A stretch of 64,000 nucleotides of DNA from Dyella lipolytica (GTDB taxonomy: Bacteria > Pseudomonadota > Gammaproteobacteria > Xanthomonadales > Rhodanobacteraceae), in contig NZ_BSNQ01000003.1 in assembly GCF_030160075.1 (NCBI RefSeq), forward strand, positions 924,625 to 988,624. The letters are read 5' to 3'. The translations under genes were made by a program, and so were the position numbers. Under the pieces are notes generated by a model that did no database searches, was not told the origin of the DNA, and saw only the letters and a list, made by a program, of their open reading frames with translations. Below are positions 34,463 to 43,547 of this stretch, one piece after another (the stretch's first letter is position 1; each line of letters starts with the position of its first letter).

Positions 34463-35242
34463 TTAGAGATTAAGTCGCGAAAGGAATCCCAAGATGGCCT
34501 TCCAATTGTCTTCAGCGCCATCGGGGTCGCGACTGGCGATCAGCGTGGATGCTCCGTGAACGCCGCCGGTGATTGGAACGTACTGAACCTTCAGTGTTGA
34601 AGGCGAGGCCGACAGAATGGCTTTAGCCGCGGCGATCTCCTCGGCGTCTTTCGAAGAGGTGACGAAGAAGGGAACGGTGATTTTTGCCGCAGCAGTACGA
34701 ATCATGGTGGGAGATTGGTCAAAATATTCGCCGGGAGAGAAAACGGCTAGGGCGCGGATCTCATTGACGTGCTCCGAAGCAACCACCACGGTCAACGACG
34801 CGGAATAACTGCTGCCCCAGAGAATGATGGGAAGTTTCTGTGTTTCGGCGAATGAGAGAGCGGCTTCGAGATCGCGCTTGGCATCCAGATAGTCGGCGGA
34901 ATGCCCCAGTGCTTCAACCGTTTGATTGGGCCCATAGAGATTGCCGCCGGAACGTTGATCGATGGCCAGTGCGCTATATCCGGCCGCCGCGAGCCGTGGG
35001 GCAATGGTCTTATATTCATCTTTGCTGGAATGGGCTTGATGAAAAAGCACAATCAGCGCGCGCGGCGAGATCGCACGGTAGTACCTGCCATAAATCTCCA
35101 CGCCATCGCTCGCTTTGAAGGTCACATTGGACGTCGCAATGGCCGGAGACGACAACGTAGTGGCCGCCGTGGCTAGCCTGGATGTCGTCATGCTACTTAG
35201 GGCGAAAAGCGTCGACACGATAAGAACGGGTACCGGGCGCAT
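34463..35242 (-). CDS. Secreted alpha/beta hydrolase, dienelactone-hydrolase-like
   Basis: 259 residues from the ATG with AGGAG six bases upstream. Sec signal at about 1-27 (TSRLATAATTLSS). Fold motifs: ALIVLFHQAHSSKDEY oxyanion region, nucleophile elbow LWGSSYSAS with Ser, FFVTSSKDAEEIAA acid region and ITGGVHGAS with the His. Different subfamily from the three small GHSYG hydrolases in this window. It lies 58 bp downstream of the YkgJ-like gene on the same strand. Confidence 0.85.
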   Translation of the reverse strand: MRPVPVLIVSTLFALSSMTTSRLATAATTLSSPAIATSNVTFKASDGVEIYGRYYRAISPRALIVLFHQAHSSKDEYKTIAPRLAAAGYSALAIDQRSGGNLYGPNQTVEALGHSADYLDAKRDLEAALSFAETQKLPIILWGSSYSASLTVVVASEHVNEIRALAVFSPGEYFDQSPTMIRTAAAKITVPFFVTSSKDAEEIAAAKAILSASPSTLKVQYVPITGGVHGASTLIASRDPDGAEDNWKAILGFLSRLNL

Positions 35243-35299
35243 GTGAACTCCTGTTAAGGGTTTGTGACTCTGTCGGAAGCTGCTGACTTCAGTCGCCAC

Positions 35300-36091
35300 T
35301 CAAGCTGATTGTTCCTGCGGTGGAGCATCGGGACGAAAGCCCAAGTACCGAGATGGGCCGTCTGCGATTGCTCTTGCGTACATGGGCGTTGCACCGGCCA
35401 GGCATAGCGCATCAAATGTTGCGGCTTGGTTCGTCACCATCGACCAATGGCTTCGCGACGACCTATCGTCTACGACGGGAGGAGTCTGTTGCAATACGGA
35501 CAGAAGCGCTTCGGGGGAAGGGCAGTGAGCCATGAAACCTTCATTCGACAGGCTCGCACTCTGGATGTCCAATTCTTTACAGGCCCACGCCTTGACAGCG
35601 ATATCAAGCTGCTCGCCGTGACGTAGGAGCGACATATGAAGCTGTGTCTGCGCGGCCACAATCTGGTTGGCGCGCACGAAAGGAGTGGGGGACGTCCACG
35701 CTTCCGGTGGGCATTGTTTATGGCTGGGCGTCACGGATAAGAAGGGGTTCACTTCGGCCGGATAAATGCGGCAAACATGCGGTCTGTTGTCATAGATGCC
35801 GCATCGCATGTCGCTGCCAAGGTTAGGGCATGCACCCTTGAACGTCGCTGCGAGTACGACGATGACACGAATGGGAAGCTCGCCGCTCCAGGCGGGAAAT
35901 GAGCGTTGACGCTTATGCATCGCCGGAGCGTCTGATGTCGCGGGCTCAGTCACCCAAGGAACCGCCTCGCATAGCACTTCCACGGTGCCCCCCCGTTGCA
36001 GCCAAGCAACAGCCTCTGGACGTGTGAGTGGAAGCCGCAAGTCATGGCAACATTTGCCGCACTGCGTGCAGCTGAAATTGAGATCGGACAT
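35300..36091 (-). CDS. YkgJ-family cysteine-cluster protein
   Basis: 263 residues, cytoplasmic. The N-terminus has the CxxC..CC cluster CTQCGKCCHDLRLPLTRPEA and a second Cys group ACPNLGSDMRCGIYDNRPHVCRIYP. Together these match the YkgJ/zinc-or-iron chelating family, thought to bind a metal or FeS centre. The C-terminal half is family-variable. Role unknown; it is possibly linked to metal handling given the nearby bufferin genes, but that is inference only. Confidence 0.85.
   Translation of the reverse strand: MSDLNFSCTQCGKCCHDLRLPLTRPEAVAWLQRGGTVEVLCEAVPWVTEPATSDAPAMHKRQRSFPAWSGELPIRVIVVLAATFKGACPNLGSDMRCGIYDNRPHVCRIYPAEVNPFLSVTPSHKQCPPEAWTSPTPFVRANQIVAAQTQLHMSLLRHGEQLDIAVKAWACKELDIQSASLSNEGFMAHCPSPEALLSVLQQTPPVVDDRSSRSHWSMVTNQAATFDALCLAGATPMYARAIADGPSRYLGFRPDAPPQEQSA
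35515..35522 (+). other. KOPS-like octamer (GGGAAGGG), pointing toward dif
   Basis: Exact GGGNAGGG match on the + strand within the YkgJ-like gene. Confidence 0.4.
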
Positions 36092-36308
36092 GGCTCCCCC
36101 GGATTAGCTCTTCAGTCTATTCGTTTCCGTCAGACGAGAAGTTACAAAGAGGAGTGGGAAGCGCTGTCTGGTCGAACGATTAGCTTGGTATGCGTGGCGT
36201 TATCACCCAGATCCTCGGGAACAGGCGCGGATGCGGAGCTTGTTCATTCACGTAACCCGACATGGGCCACCAGCGAAATCATCGGTAACTCTCCTTGGAG
36301 CCGCACCC

Positions 36309-36740
36309 ATGACAACACGTTCGGATGGCCGCTCTTCTCACACCTTCGAAGTCAATCACACAGACGACGAGTGGCGGAAAATCCTCACCCCTGAACAATA
36401 CGACGTTCTCCGCGGCCACGCGACAGAACGGGCAGGCACATGCGCGCTGCTCTATGAAAAGCGCAAAGGCACGTTCTTATGCGCAGGGTGTGACCAGCCG
36501 TTGTTCGTCGCAAAAACGAAGTTTGAAAGTGGAACAGGGTGGCCAAGTTTCAATGAGCCGGAACCGGGGGCGGTCGAGACCACCACGGATACCAGCCATG
36601 GCATGGTGCGCACCGAAGTTCATTGCAGTCAGTGCGGCGGCCACCTTGGGCACGTGTTTCCTGATGGTCCTCCGCCGACGGGGTTGCGCTATTGCATCAA
36701 TGGGGTCGCGATGAACTTCTTGCCGGATTCAACCCAGTAA
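36309..36740 (+). CDS. msrB: Peptide-methionine (R)-S-oxide reductase
   Basis: 143 residues from the ATG preceded by GGAG eight bases upstream. Complete MsrB domain: zinc CxxC pairs FLCAGCDQPLF and VHCSQCGGHLGH, substrate-binding GTGWPSFNEP, and the catalytic Cys in GLRYCINGVAMNF. It reduces the R form of methionine sulfoxide in proteins, using thioredoxin. No signal peptide, so cytoplasmic. Standalone gene; fits the redox-stress theme of the window. Confidence 0.95.
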   Translation: MTTRSDGRSSHTFEVNHTDDEWRKILTPEQYDVLRGHATERAGTCALLYEKRKGTFLCAGCDQPLFVAKTKFESGTGWPSFNEPEPGAVETTTDTSHGMVRTEVHCSQCGGHLGHVFPDGPPPTGLRYCINGVAMNFLPDSTQ

Positions 36741-36822
36741 GGCAATACGATCCGGACGATGTGGGCGTCGCCGTGGCGCCCATCCTTGGAAAAAAACAGA
36801 ACAGATCACAAGTTGATAAGCG

Positions 36823-37668
36823 TCAACTCGCAGATGACTGCGCCTCCATCTGTGACGCGATCCGCTCGGCGTCCGCGGGCGTTGCCGGGTTATAGACCAC
36901 CATGCTGAGATCTGGTCGGCCATCCACTGCAAAAGCCGAATATTCGAAAGAGATCGGGCCGAGAACCGGGTGCCGTATGTGTTTGACTCTCTCGCCATGC
37001 GGGCCTTGAACGTCATTCTCGCGCCACATCGCTCTGAATTCCGGACTGAGTCGGCAGAGTTCTTCGACAAGCGGTTCCACTTCCTCCGCGGCCCCTGCAC
37101 GGGCTGCATCCACTCGGAATGCACCTAATACGAACCGCGCCACGCTTTCCCAGTCGTGCTGCGACGCGCGAGGACGCGGATCGAGGAAAATGAAGCGCAG
37201 GATGTTTCGCTGTTCGGGCGGTAACGATCCATAGTCCATGATCATCGTGGTGGCTGCGCGATTCCACGCGACGACATACCACGTGGCAGTCCTGATGATG
37301 GCGGGTACGGGATTCAACGCATCGAGAACGCGCTGCAGTCGCGGTGTGACGCCTTCATTCTTTTGATAGCGCACATCCGGCGGGCGACCGAGCCCGATCA
37401 GAAACAGGTGCTCGCGTTCGACGTCGGTGAGCATCAAGGCATGAGCGATCCGATCGAGCACATCGGCCGACGGCGCGCCGCCTCGGCCTTGTTCCAACCA
37501 TGTGTACCAGGTCGAACTGATGTTGGCGCGCTGCGCCACTTCCTCGCGACGTAACCCTGGCGTGCGGCGTCGCTCAGCGGAAAAACCGAATGCGGCTGGA
37601 TCGAGCTTCAAGCGCCGATTCTTCAGATAGGTGCCGAGCTGGTTTTCGTGCGTGATCTGCGCGTCCAT
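36823..37668 (-). CDS. MmyB-type helix-turn-helix regulator
   Basis: 281 residues. Xre-like helix-turn-helix at about 10-80 (LGTYLKNRRLKLDPAAFGF, RTPGLRREEVAQRANISSTWYTWLEQGR) and an MmyB-like ligand domain at about 105-275 (PAIIRTATWYVVAWNRAATTM; GPISFEYSAFAVDGRPDLSMVVYNP). This family typically represses a divergent dehydrogenase or reductase gene. Here the divergent neighbour is an NAD(P)-dependent SDR, with a palindromic site between. Confidence 0.92.
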   Translation of the reverse strand: MDAQITHENQLGTYLKNRRLKLDPAAFGFSAERRRTPGLRREEVAQRANISSTWYTWLEQGRGGAPSADVLDRIAHALMLTDVEREHLFLIGLGRPPDVRYQKNEGVTPRLQRVLDALNPVPAIIRTATWYVVAWNRAATTMIMDYGSLPPEQRNILRFIFLDPRPRASQHDWESVARFVLGAFRVDAARAGAAEEVEPLVEELCRLSPEFRAMWRENDVQGPHGERVKHIRHPVLGPISFEYSAFAVDGRPDLSMVVYNPATPADAERIASQMEAQSSAS

Positions 37669-37676
37669 CCTATTAA

Positions 37677-37689
37677 CCGTTATAACCGG
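37677..37689. promoter_or_regulatory. Candidate MmyB-type operator
   Basis: Near-palindrome CCGTTATAACCGG, with a direct AACCG repeat, nine bases upstream of the regulator's start codon and in the divergent promoter of the SDR gene. Confidence 0.45.
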
Positions 37690-37761
37690 ATAATCTCACT
37701 ACTTTACTAGCATAGATCAAGGGTGGAAATTTGTCTCCAACGAACTCTGGAGATGTTGATC

Positions 37762-38643
37762 ATGCGTGTATTCGTCACAGGTGCTACGGGATTTATCGGT
37801 ATGCCCGTCGTCAAAGAGCTGATCGGGGCAGGCCATCAGGTGCTCGGACTCTGTCGCTCGAATGACAAAGCTGCGGATCTGGCTGCTGCCGGCGCAGAGG
37901 TTTATCACGGATCGCTTGAGGACTTGGATAGCCTCAAGAAGGGCGCCGCCCAATGCGATGCTGTCATCCATCTTGCCTTCAAGCACGATTTCTCGACATT
38001 CGTCGCGAATTGCGAAGATGATCGACGTGTGATCAAGGCACTCGGTTCGGCTCTCGCTGGCTCTAACCGACCGTTGATTGTGACTTCCGGAACCGGATTG
38101 GCCAACACGGTGCCGGGTCAGCCGGCCAAGGAAGACAATGCAACGATCGCCTCAAACGTCATTCCACGTGCAGCCTCAGAAGAAGCCGCTGTCGCTGTTG
38201 CTGAAGGCGGCGTCAATGTGTCGGTGGTGCGTCTCCCGCAAGTTCACGACCCGGTCAAGCAGGGGTTGATCACCCAAGCCATTACGATATTTCGTGAAAA
38301 GGGTGCATGCGCCTATATCGGTGAAGGACACAATCGTTGGCCAGCTGCGCACGTTCTCGATGTGGCCCGCCTATACAAACTGGCGATTGAAAAAGCTGAG
38401 CCGAACGCGAAGTATCACGCCGTTGCGGAAGAGGGCATATCGATGCGCGATATCGCGCAAACCCTTGGTGAACGCCTCAACCTGCGAGTCAAGTCCATCG
38501 CAGCAGACGAAGCTCAAGCTTTTTTCGGATGGCTCGCCATGTTTGCTGGACGCGATTCTCCTGCATCCAGCGAGCAAACGCGGAAAAAGCTGGGATGGCA
38601 GCCGAACGGACCTGGATTGATTGCTGATCTTCAACAGCTGTGA
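37762..38643 (+). CDS. Extended NAD(P)-dependent SDR (epimerase-like)
   Basis: 293 residues from the ATG with GGAG nine bases upstream; an ATG three codons earlier is possible. Rossmann motif GATGFIG at about 7-13, then FKHDFSTFVANCEDDRRVIKALGSAL and the TSGTGLANT strand. The usual YxxxK is not evident, as in the atypical SDR subgroup; C-terminal helix EQTRKKLGWQPNGPGLIADL is typical. Regulated probably by the divergent MmyB-type gene. Substrate unknown. Confidence 0.88.
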   Translation: MRVFVTGATGFIGMPVVKELIGAGHQVLGLCRSNDKAADLAAAGAEVYHGSLEDLDSLKKGAAQCDAVIHLAFKHDFSTFVANCEDDRRVIKALGSALAGSNRPLIVTSGTGLANTVPGQPAKEDNATIASNVIPRAASEEAAVAVAEGGVNVSVVRLPQVHDPVKQGLITQAITIFREKGACAYIGEGHNRWPAAHVLDVARLYKLAIEKAEPNAKYHAVAEEGISMRDIAQTLGERLNLRVKSIAADEAQAFFGWLAMFAGRDSPASSEQTRKKLGWQPNGPGLIADLQQL

Positions 38644-38671
38644 GTTCCTGAAACCAGATCTTTCTGCGAAT

Positions 38672-39694
38672 CTATTTCGTGAGGCTCGGACGCGGCTGCA
38701 TCACGCGCAGGGCAGTGTGCCCCTCAAGATCCTTGAGCGGGAAATACGACCAATGCGAGGCCGGATCGACTGCCACTACGTGAGCATTCGGGCCAAGCAT
38801 GCCTTCGCCGATCTTCTGCACTGTGCCGTTCTTGGTCTGGAAGATCGTAGCGATGCCTGCTTCGCCAGCCACGTAGATCCAGCCCAGCTCTGGATCGGAG
38901 GCCAAGACGTCGGGATCACCGCCCACATCGAAGGACGCCGTAACGCGACGGCTCGTCAGGTTCAGCACGAGGAATTTGTTGTTGTCCTCACAGGCAATGA
39001 ATGCGAGCCGCTGCGGCGCATCGATCAGCAATCCATGATTGCCCTCGGCCCCGGGCAAGTCGATGCGATCGACGACTTTATCCGTAGTGGGATCGATATC
39101 GGCCAGCTGCCGGCGAGTCTGCACGTTGGCGAAGACATGTTTGGAGACCGGATCGTATTGGGTGTTTCCCACTTCACCACCTAACGGAATAGTGGCTACA
39201 CGCTGATTCGTACGCACATCGATGACCGTATCGGTCGCACCATGCTCATCGGAGACGTAAAGCTTGCGGAGGTCCGGAACATACGCCATACCATCGGGAT
39301 ACACGCCTCCCGGTGCTCGTGCCACGACCTTCAGACTGTCTTCGTCTATCGCGACCACCTCGTTGCTTCCGGTAGCCGAGGCATAAACCCGACCGAGTTC
39401 CGGGATCGCCAAGACCCCGTGGACTTTGCTGATATCAGCAATTCGCGTCACGACGCGTTGGGCTTTTGTGTCAAACACGATCACGGCGCTATCGCCCAAG
39501 TGTGCGATGAACAGAAGATGCCGGCCTGGATCGAAGCTTGCGTAGTCCAGGCGCGTGGTTTCGCCACCGAGGGGTATGTCGGCCACTTTCGTTAGCGGCA
39601 AGCTGTTCGAAGTCGTGGAACTGGCGCAAGCAGTGGCTGCACCAAGAAAGGCTGCCCACACTCCGATACGGCGAAACAAGATTAACGTGCTCAT
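38672..39694 (-). CDS. Lipoprotein with YncE/NHL-like beta-propeller
   Basis: 340 residues from the ATG preceded by GGAG. Hydrophobic start with a lipobox-like LGAATAC, so probably lipid-anchored. The mature part carries seven-blade propeller repeats of the YncE type (LLFIAHLGDSAVIVFDTKAQRVV, VYASATGSNEVVAIDEDSLKVV, LYVSDEHGATDTVIDVRTNQRV, LAFIACEDNNKFLVLNL). Such proteins may bind DNA, metals or protein partners in the periplasm; role unclear. It converges with the SDR gene. Confidence 0.85.
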   Translation of the reverse strand: MSTLILFRRIGVWAAFLGAATACASSTTSNSLPLTKVADIPLGGETTRLDYASFDPGRHLLFIAHLGDSAVIVFDTKAQRVVTRIADISKVHGVLAIPELGRVYASATGSNEVVAIDEDSLKVVARAPGGVYPDGMAYVPDLRKLYVSDEHGATDTVIDVRTNQRVATIPLGGEVGNTQYDPVSKHVFANVQTRRQLADIDPTTDKVVDRIDLPGAEGNHGLLIDAPQRLAFIACEDNNKFLVLNLTSRRVTASFDVGGDPDVLASDPELGWIYVAGEAGIATIFQTKNGTVQKIGEGMLGPNAHVVAVDPASHWSYFPLKDLEGHTALRVMQPRPSLTK

Positions 39695-39843
39695 AGCCAC
39701 TCCATTTGTCGAGATCATGAGGTTCACTTCGTCCATGGAGTGCCGATCCAAGGCGCCAAGCGTACCCGTGGAAACTTATCGTCCGATTAGTCCGATGAGA
39801 CATCACCCTGGCGCCGCAGTTAGCTTGGTTGGAGTTGAGGGCG

Positions 39844-39851
39844 GGGAAGGG
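39844..39851 (+). other. KOPS-like octamer (GGGAAGGG), pointing toward dif
   Basis: Exact octamer on the + strand, directly before dispersed repeat R3. Confidence 0.45.
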
Positions 39852-39884
39852 GCGGTTAGCCCGTGTTATCGGGAGTAGGATTGG
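39851..39884 (+). repeat. Dispersed 34-bp repeat, copy R3
   Basis: GGCGGTTAGCCCGTGTTATC with a GGGAGTAGGA tail. It can fold as a small CCCG / CGGG hairpin around TGTTAT. Lies in the divergent region between the propeller lipoprotein and the DUF1801 gene. Confidence 0.65.
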
Positions 39885-39914
39885 CTAAGCAGACCCCAGG
39901 CCGGGATTTTTCAT

Positions 39915-40343
39915 ATGAACGTGCGCAGCCAAATCAAGGACTATATCGCGGCCCAGCCAGAGCCAAAACAAAAAGACCTCCAAGAGCTTCACGGCCTCAT
40001 TCTTGGAATCATGCCGGACTGTAAATTGTGGTTTCTCGATGGAAAAGACGAAAGCGGCCGGGTGGTTTCCAATCCGAACATAGGTTACGGAGTGCAGGCC
40101 ATTAAGTATGCCGACGGAAAAAACAAGGATTTCTATCAGGTTGGCCTGAGCGCAAATACAACAGGCATATCCGTCTACATCATGGGCATAAAAGACAAAA
40201 AATACTTGGCCGAGAAATTTGGAAAGAAGATCGGTCAGGCGACCGTAACGGGGTATTGCATCAAATTCCGCGCACTAAAAAATATAGACGTTGATGTTCT
40301 CGAAGATGCCATGCGATATGGAATCGAAGAGACACGCGCCTAA
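39915..40343 (+). CDS. DUF1801-family protein
   Basis: 142 residues, cytoplasmic, YjbR/CyaY-like alpha/beta fold: IKDYIAAQPEPKQKDLQELHGLILGIMPDCKLWFLDG at the start and the central GYGVQAIKYADGKNKDFYQVGLSANTTGISVYIMG. C-terminal VTGYCIKFRALKNIDVDVLEDAMRYG is typical. Function of the family is unknown. AT-richer codon use than its neighbours. Followed after 9 bp by the ppk1 relic on the other strand. Confidence 0.85.
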   Translation: MNVRSQIKDYIAAQPEPKQKDLQELHGLILGIMPDCKLWFLDGKDESGRVVSNPNIGYGVQAIKYADGKNKDFYQVGLSANTTGISVYIMGIKDKKYLAEKFGKKIGQATVTGYCIKFRALKNIDVDVLEDAMRYGIEETRA

Positions 40344-40351
40344 CGGATGCA

Positions 40352-40700
40352 TTAGTCCTTGCGCGGAAAGTTCAACACCGGCGGCAATTCATTCTCGAAA
40401 TAACCGTGCAGGCAGCGGCGCGGACGCGCCGTGGTGTATTGCGCGCTCACCAGATTGAGCACACGTTCGCGGATGCGCGACAACAGCTCGCCGGAAGGAA
40501 ATACCGTCGGGGCCGGGCGCGGCCGAGCCGAACTAATGATGGTGTTTGAGCATGGCCGCGCGCACGTCGCGCGCTTGCGCCAGTACGCGGAAATTGAATG
40601 ACAGGGTCGCCAGCTCCCGGCTCAGAAATAGCTCGGGCGGGGACGTTTCGATAACAACAGATTTGGTAAATTCGGAGGGCATCCGTTCATTTTTACTCAT
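40352..40700 (-). pseudogene. ppk1: Broken N-terminal fragment of polyphosphate kinase 1
   Basis: Minus-strand reading from 40700 gives SPPELFLSRELATLSFNFRV followed by LAQARDVRAAMLKH. This matches the conserved PPK1 start (NRELS.L.FN.RVL.QA.D). A stop (40533-40535) and an apparent deletion of the PLLERLKFL...NLDEFF segment follow. The same frame then resumes with FGSAAPGPDGI, and a frameshift leads to SGELLSRIRERVLNLVSAQY, which fits the next PPK1 helix. The frame ends at 40352. The remaining 600-odd residues are absent. Certainly non-functional as a kinase. Confidence 0.72.
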
Positions 40701-40832
40701 AAGCGACCGCTACGCCTACGCGTTCGTAAGGAATCGTTCAAGGCGCAATCTCCCTTGGCGTGCGTGGATGGAGCCCTAGACTCCATCAGTCCTCTGGCCC
40801 GTAACTTCACACGAGAATCAGGAGAAGATCTT

Positions 40833-41732
40833 ATGACTAAGGTATCTCGGATCATCGCAATGTGTACGATCGGTGCGGCCGTTGCAGTGCCGTCGTTCGC
40901 GGGGGCGCAGACCTATACGTCGGTCCATTATCCGGGCTCAGTACTCACTGAACTTGTTGGCGGCCCCAATCCCCAGGGTACGAGCGTCGGCGGTTACACC
41001 CTCACCGCGGGTGGAGCCTTGCACGGTTTTACGCTAACAGGAGGGGAATTTACGCCGTTCGACCCTCCGGGCTCCACGTTTACGACTGCCAACTTTATCA
41101 ATCCACGGGGAGATATTGTGGGCGCCTATGTCGACGTGGCCGGCGTCAGCCACGGTTTCATTTTACGCGATGGGTCTTACACAACGGTTGACTACCCAGG
41201 TGCGGCTGGTACAGAACTCAGTAGCATTAACCCTTCAGGTGAATTGTCAGGCGCAACCTGTTCCGACGCTGCCTGCGGCGTCACCGGCAACACCAACGTT
41301 ACCCACAGTTTCCTGGTGTCCAAGAAGGGCGACTTCTCGGCGACCTTCGACCCACCAGGTGCGGTCAGTAGTACCAGCAGCGTGGTGATCCCATCTGGCG
41401 CAGTCGTTGGTGCTTACACACACCTAAGTGGAACGACATGTTCCACACAGTGCCAAGGGTACCTGCTGTTCCACGGATCGTATGCCACCATCAACTATCC
41501 AGGCGCCGCGTTTACGTTTGCTGGCGGCGCCAATGCTCCGGGTGACGTGGTGGGGGTTTACACCGATGCTTCGGGCGTCAGCCACGGTTATCTGTTTAAT
41601 GGTGCTTATACGTCGTTCGATTACCCCGGAGCCTCGTTCACTGAGGCAACAGGGATCAACCCTAGCGGTGTCATCGTGGGGCTCTATGTTAACTCTGCGG
41701 GCGTCGTGAACGGATTCATACGGACGCCGTAG
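40833..41732 (+). CDS. Secreted DYPGA-repeat (HAF-like) protein
   Basis: 299 residues from the ATG with AGGAG about 8 bp upstream. Sec signal at about 1-25 (AVPSFAGAQ). The rest is a tandem repeat of about 45 residues, consensus NPSGDIVGAYVDASGVSHGFLL.GSYT..DYPGA, five to six times, likely a beta-propeller. It is related to the HAF extracellular repeat. Two cysteine pairs sit in the inserts of the third and fourth repeats. A paralogue lies at 49530. Function unknown. Confidence 0.85.
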   Translation: MTKVSRIIAMCTIGAAVAVPSFAGAQTYTSVHYPGSVLTELVGGPNPQGTSVGGYTLTAGGALHGFTLTGGEFTPFDPPGSTFTTANFINPRGDIVGAYVDVAGVSHGFILRDGSYTTVDYPGAAGTELSSINPSGELSGATCSDAACGVTGNTNVTHSFLVSKKGDFSATFDPPGAVSSTSSVVIPSGAVVGAYTHLSGTTCSTQCQGYLLFHGSYATINYPGAAFTFAGGANAPGDVVGVYTDASGVSHGYLFNGAYTSFDYPGASFTEATGINPSGVIVGLYVNSAGVVNGFIRTP

Positions 41733-41772
41733 CGACACGAGTGCCAGGCCTCAGGCCGTGTTTTGTAATCAG

Positions 41773-41799
41773 CCCACGCCGCCTATCCGGCGGCGTGGG
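41773..41799. terminator. Bidirectional hairpin between convergent genes
   Basis: Perfect 11-bp stem CCCACGCCGCC / GGCGGCGTGGG with a TATCC loop, midway between the DYPGA-repeat gene end and the end of the VOC gene on the other strand. Strong structure without T-tracts. Confidence 0.65.
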
Positions 41800-41838
41800 A
41801 ATCAACGCCAGCCGGAGTGGGTCCGCTTGAAGGAGGGA

Positions 41839-42231
41839 TTAGGCGTCGCCTTGACTCTGCCAGACATTCGCGTTCTCCTCGAAGTCTGGTCGCTGGGGCC
41901 GTACGACGCAGAACCGCTGCCCTGTTGGCGCCTCCATGACCCACCAAGACTTCACCTTTTCAACGCGCTTGGCGCCAAGCCCTTCCAGTCGAGTTGCCTC
42001 GGCTTCGATGTCGTTGGTTTCGATGTCAAGATGAATCCTGCTTTCATGCTGCACAGCTTGAACAAGGATCTTCATTTCGCCTTGAGGACCTTCGAGTAAT
42101 CGATATGGTTCGGCCGAATCGGCGTCGGACTCTGCAACTCGGCAGATTGCCGCGGCCCAAAAGCCTGCAGCGGCTTCGATGTCATCGGTTTGGCAATCGA
42201 TGATGATGTTGCTGAGACGACTCTTGTGCAT
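41839..42231 (-). CDS. VOC-family (glyoxalase-6-like) protein
   Basis: 130 residues, cytoplasmic. Single glyoxalase-like domain with NIIIDCQTDDIEAAAGFWAAAI at the start, RIHLDIETNDIEAEATRLEGLGAKRVEKV in the middle and the closing WWVMEAPTGQRFCVVRPQ. The His and the C-terminal acid positions are compatible with metal or ligand binding. A common small family with no assigned reaction. Confidence 0.88.
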   Translation of the reverse strand: MHKSRLSNIIIDCQTDDIEAAAGFWAAAICRVAESDADSAEPYRLLEGPQGEMKILVQAVQHESRIHLDIETNDIEAEATRLEGLGAKRVEKVKSWWVMEAPTGQRFCVVRPQRPDFEENANVWQSQGDA

Positions 42232-42416
42232 GGTGACCTCGGAGAAAAGAAGAGGGTGAGGTTGCGACGGCTAACGCTTGAGCGAATAGTAAGCGCGCAC
42301 TCTCATTGTTGTTCCCACCTAGTGACTATGCTGGTGATGACTATGGCGACGGCAAAAGTGCCTGCATGGCGTGTCCATGTAGGCACTGACGTGCCGGTAG
42401 GCTTAGATTTTCGCGA

Positions 42417-43403
42417 TCAAGGCAAGTGTGTCGTGTAGTTCGCCGGGATCCACCGCCATGCTTTGCCCTCCGCCGTTAGATGGCCGAGGCCCGGAAAAGA
42501 GAGGTGGGCAGCGCCGACGAGCGCGCCGTCATGGTCGGCAATCGTAAACACCTTGGCCCGCGAATTCGCAGCATCCTTGGCGTTGGTATCAAAGGCGATG
42601 GTGACTGATGGGTTATTGAACTGCACTGATCCGACGTGAATCGAATCCCCTATCAGCAGGAGATCATGGCCTTTGCTTTCCACGAGGTAAGTGGTGTGGC
42701 CCGGTGTATGACCAGGATTGGCTATGGACCTCACGCCAGGGACAATGTCGGTGTCACCATTGAACGGCTGGAATTTTCCGGCGTCGACATAAGGCTGTAC
42801 TGAAGCCATTGCGCCCTGAAAGAAGCCCTTGGAGTCAGCGGGAGCCTTGTCCATATTGGCTTTGCTGAGCCAATACGCCGCTTCATGCTTGTCGGCATGC
42901 ACCACTGCGTTTGGGAATACGCGTTGTCCATTCGCGATGAGGCCACCCTCATGATCAGGGTGCATATGCGTCAGCAGGATGTCATCCACCTGTTCGGGGA
43001 GGTAGCCTGCAGCGCGCAAGTTAGCGACGAGTTTGCCGGAGGTCGGGCCGAGCAATGTGCCGGCACCGGTATCAACCAGCACCAGGCGTGAGCCAGTGTT
43101 AACTAGAAAGGCGTTGACGGACACCTCAAGTGGCGAACCCAGGAACGACTTCTTGAGTGTCGCGTTGGTTTGCGCCGCCGGTTCACTCAGAAGTTTGTCG
43201 ACAGGTAGATCCAAAGTGCCGTCGCTGATGACGGTGATTTCGAAATCGCCCAGCATGGTGCGATAGAAGCCCGGTGCCTGGGTCTTGACCATCGGTGCCG
43301 CTGCGCTCACCGGGCCGGAAATGAAGGCGGCGCCAAGCGTTCCCAGTGCCAAGGCGAAGGTCGTATGACGAAGGAAGCGGGTAGATAGCGATCGAGGGTT
43401 CAT
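42417..43403 (-). CDS. Exported MBL-fold metallo-hydrolase
   Basis: 328 residues with a Sec/Tat-like signal to about residue 35 (ALGTLGAAFISGPVSAAA). Metallo-beta-lactamase motif THMHPDHEGG at 145-154 and later ligands in NPGHTPGHT and LLIGDSIHVG. It belongs to the quorum-quenching lactonase / AttM-like MBL group; the substrate may be a lactone but this is not certain. It is divergent from a LysR regulator (144 bp between). Confidence 0.88.
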   Translation of the reverse strand: MNPRSLSTRFLRHTTFALALGTLGAAFISGPVSAAAPMVKTQAPGFYRTMLGDFEITVISDGTLDLPVDKLLSEPAAQTNATLKKSFLGSPLEVSVNAFLVNTGSRLVLVDTGAGTLLGPTSGKLVANLRAAGYLPEQVDDILLTHMHPDHEGGLIANGQRVFPNAVVHADKHEAAYWLSKANMDKAPADSKGFFQGAMASVQPYVDAGKFQPFNGDTDIVPGVRSIANPGHTPGHTTYLVESKGHDLLLIGDSIHVGSVQFNNPSVTIAFDTNAKDAANSRAKVFTIADHDGALVGAAHLSFPGLGHLTAEGKAWRWIPANYTTHLP

Positions 43404-43492
43404 GGTGCAAGGTCTCCATTAGCCCGACTGGGTTGGGTTTGTCGGTTGGCGGGAGCCTAGATCGTTGCAATAATCGGAACAATTAGAAAAAA

Positions 43493-43509
43493 TGCAAACG
43501 TGGATTGCA
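43493..43509. promoter_or_regulatory. Candidate LysR operator
   Basis: Inverted repeat TGCAA-N7-TTGCA, with further GTTGCAA (43464) and GCAAC (43516) copies nearby, in the divergent region between the MBL-fold gene and the LysR gene. Likely regulator-binding region. Confidence 0.45.
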
Positions 43510-43547
43510 AAATACGCAACGATTTTTTAGCCAGAATACCTACTCTT

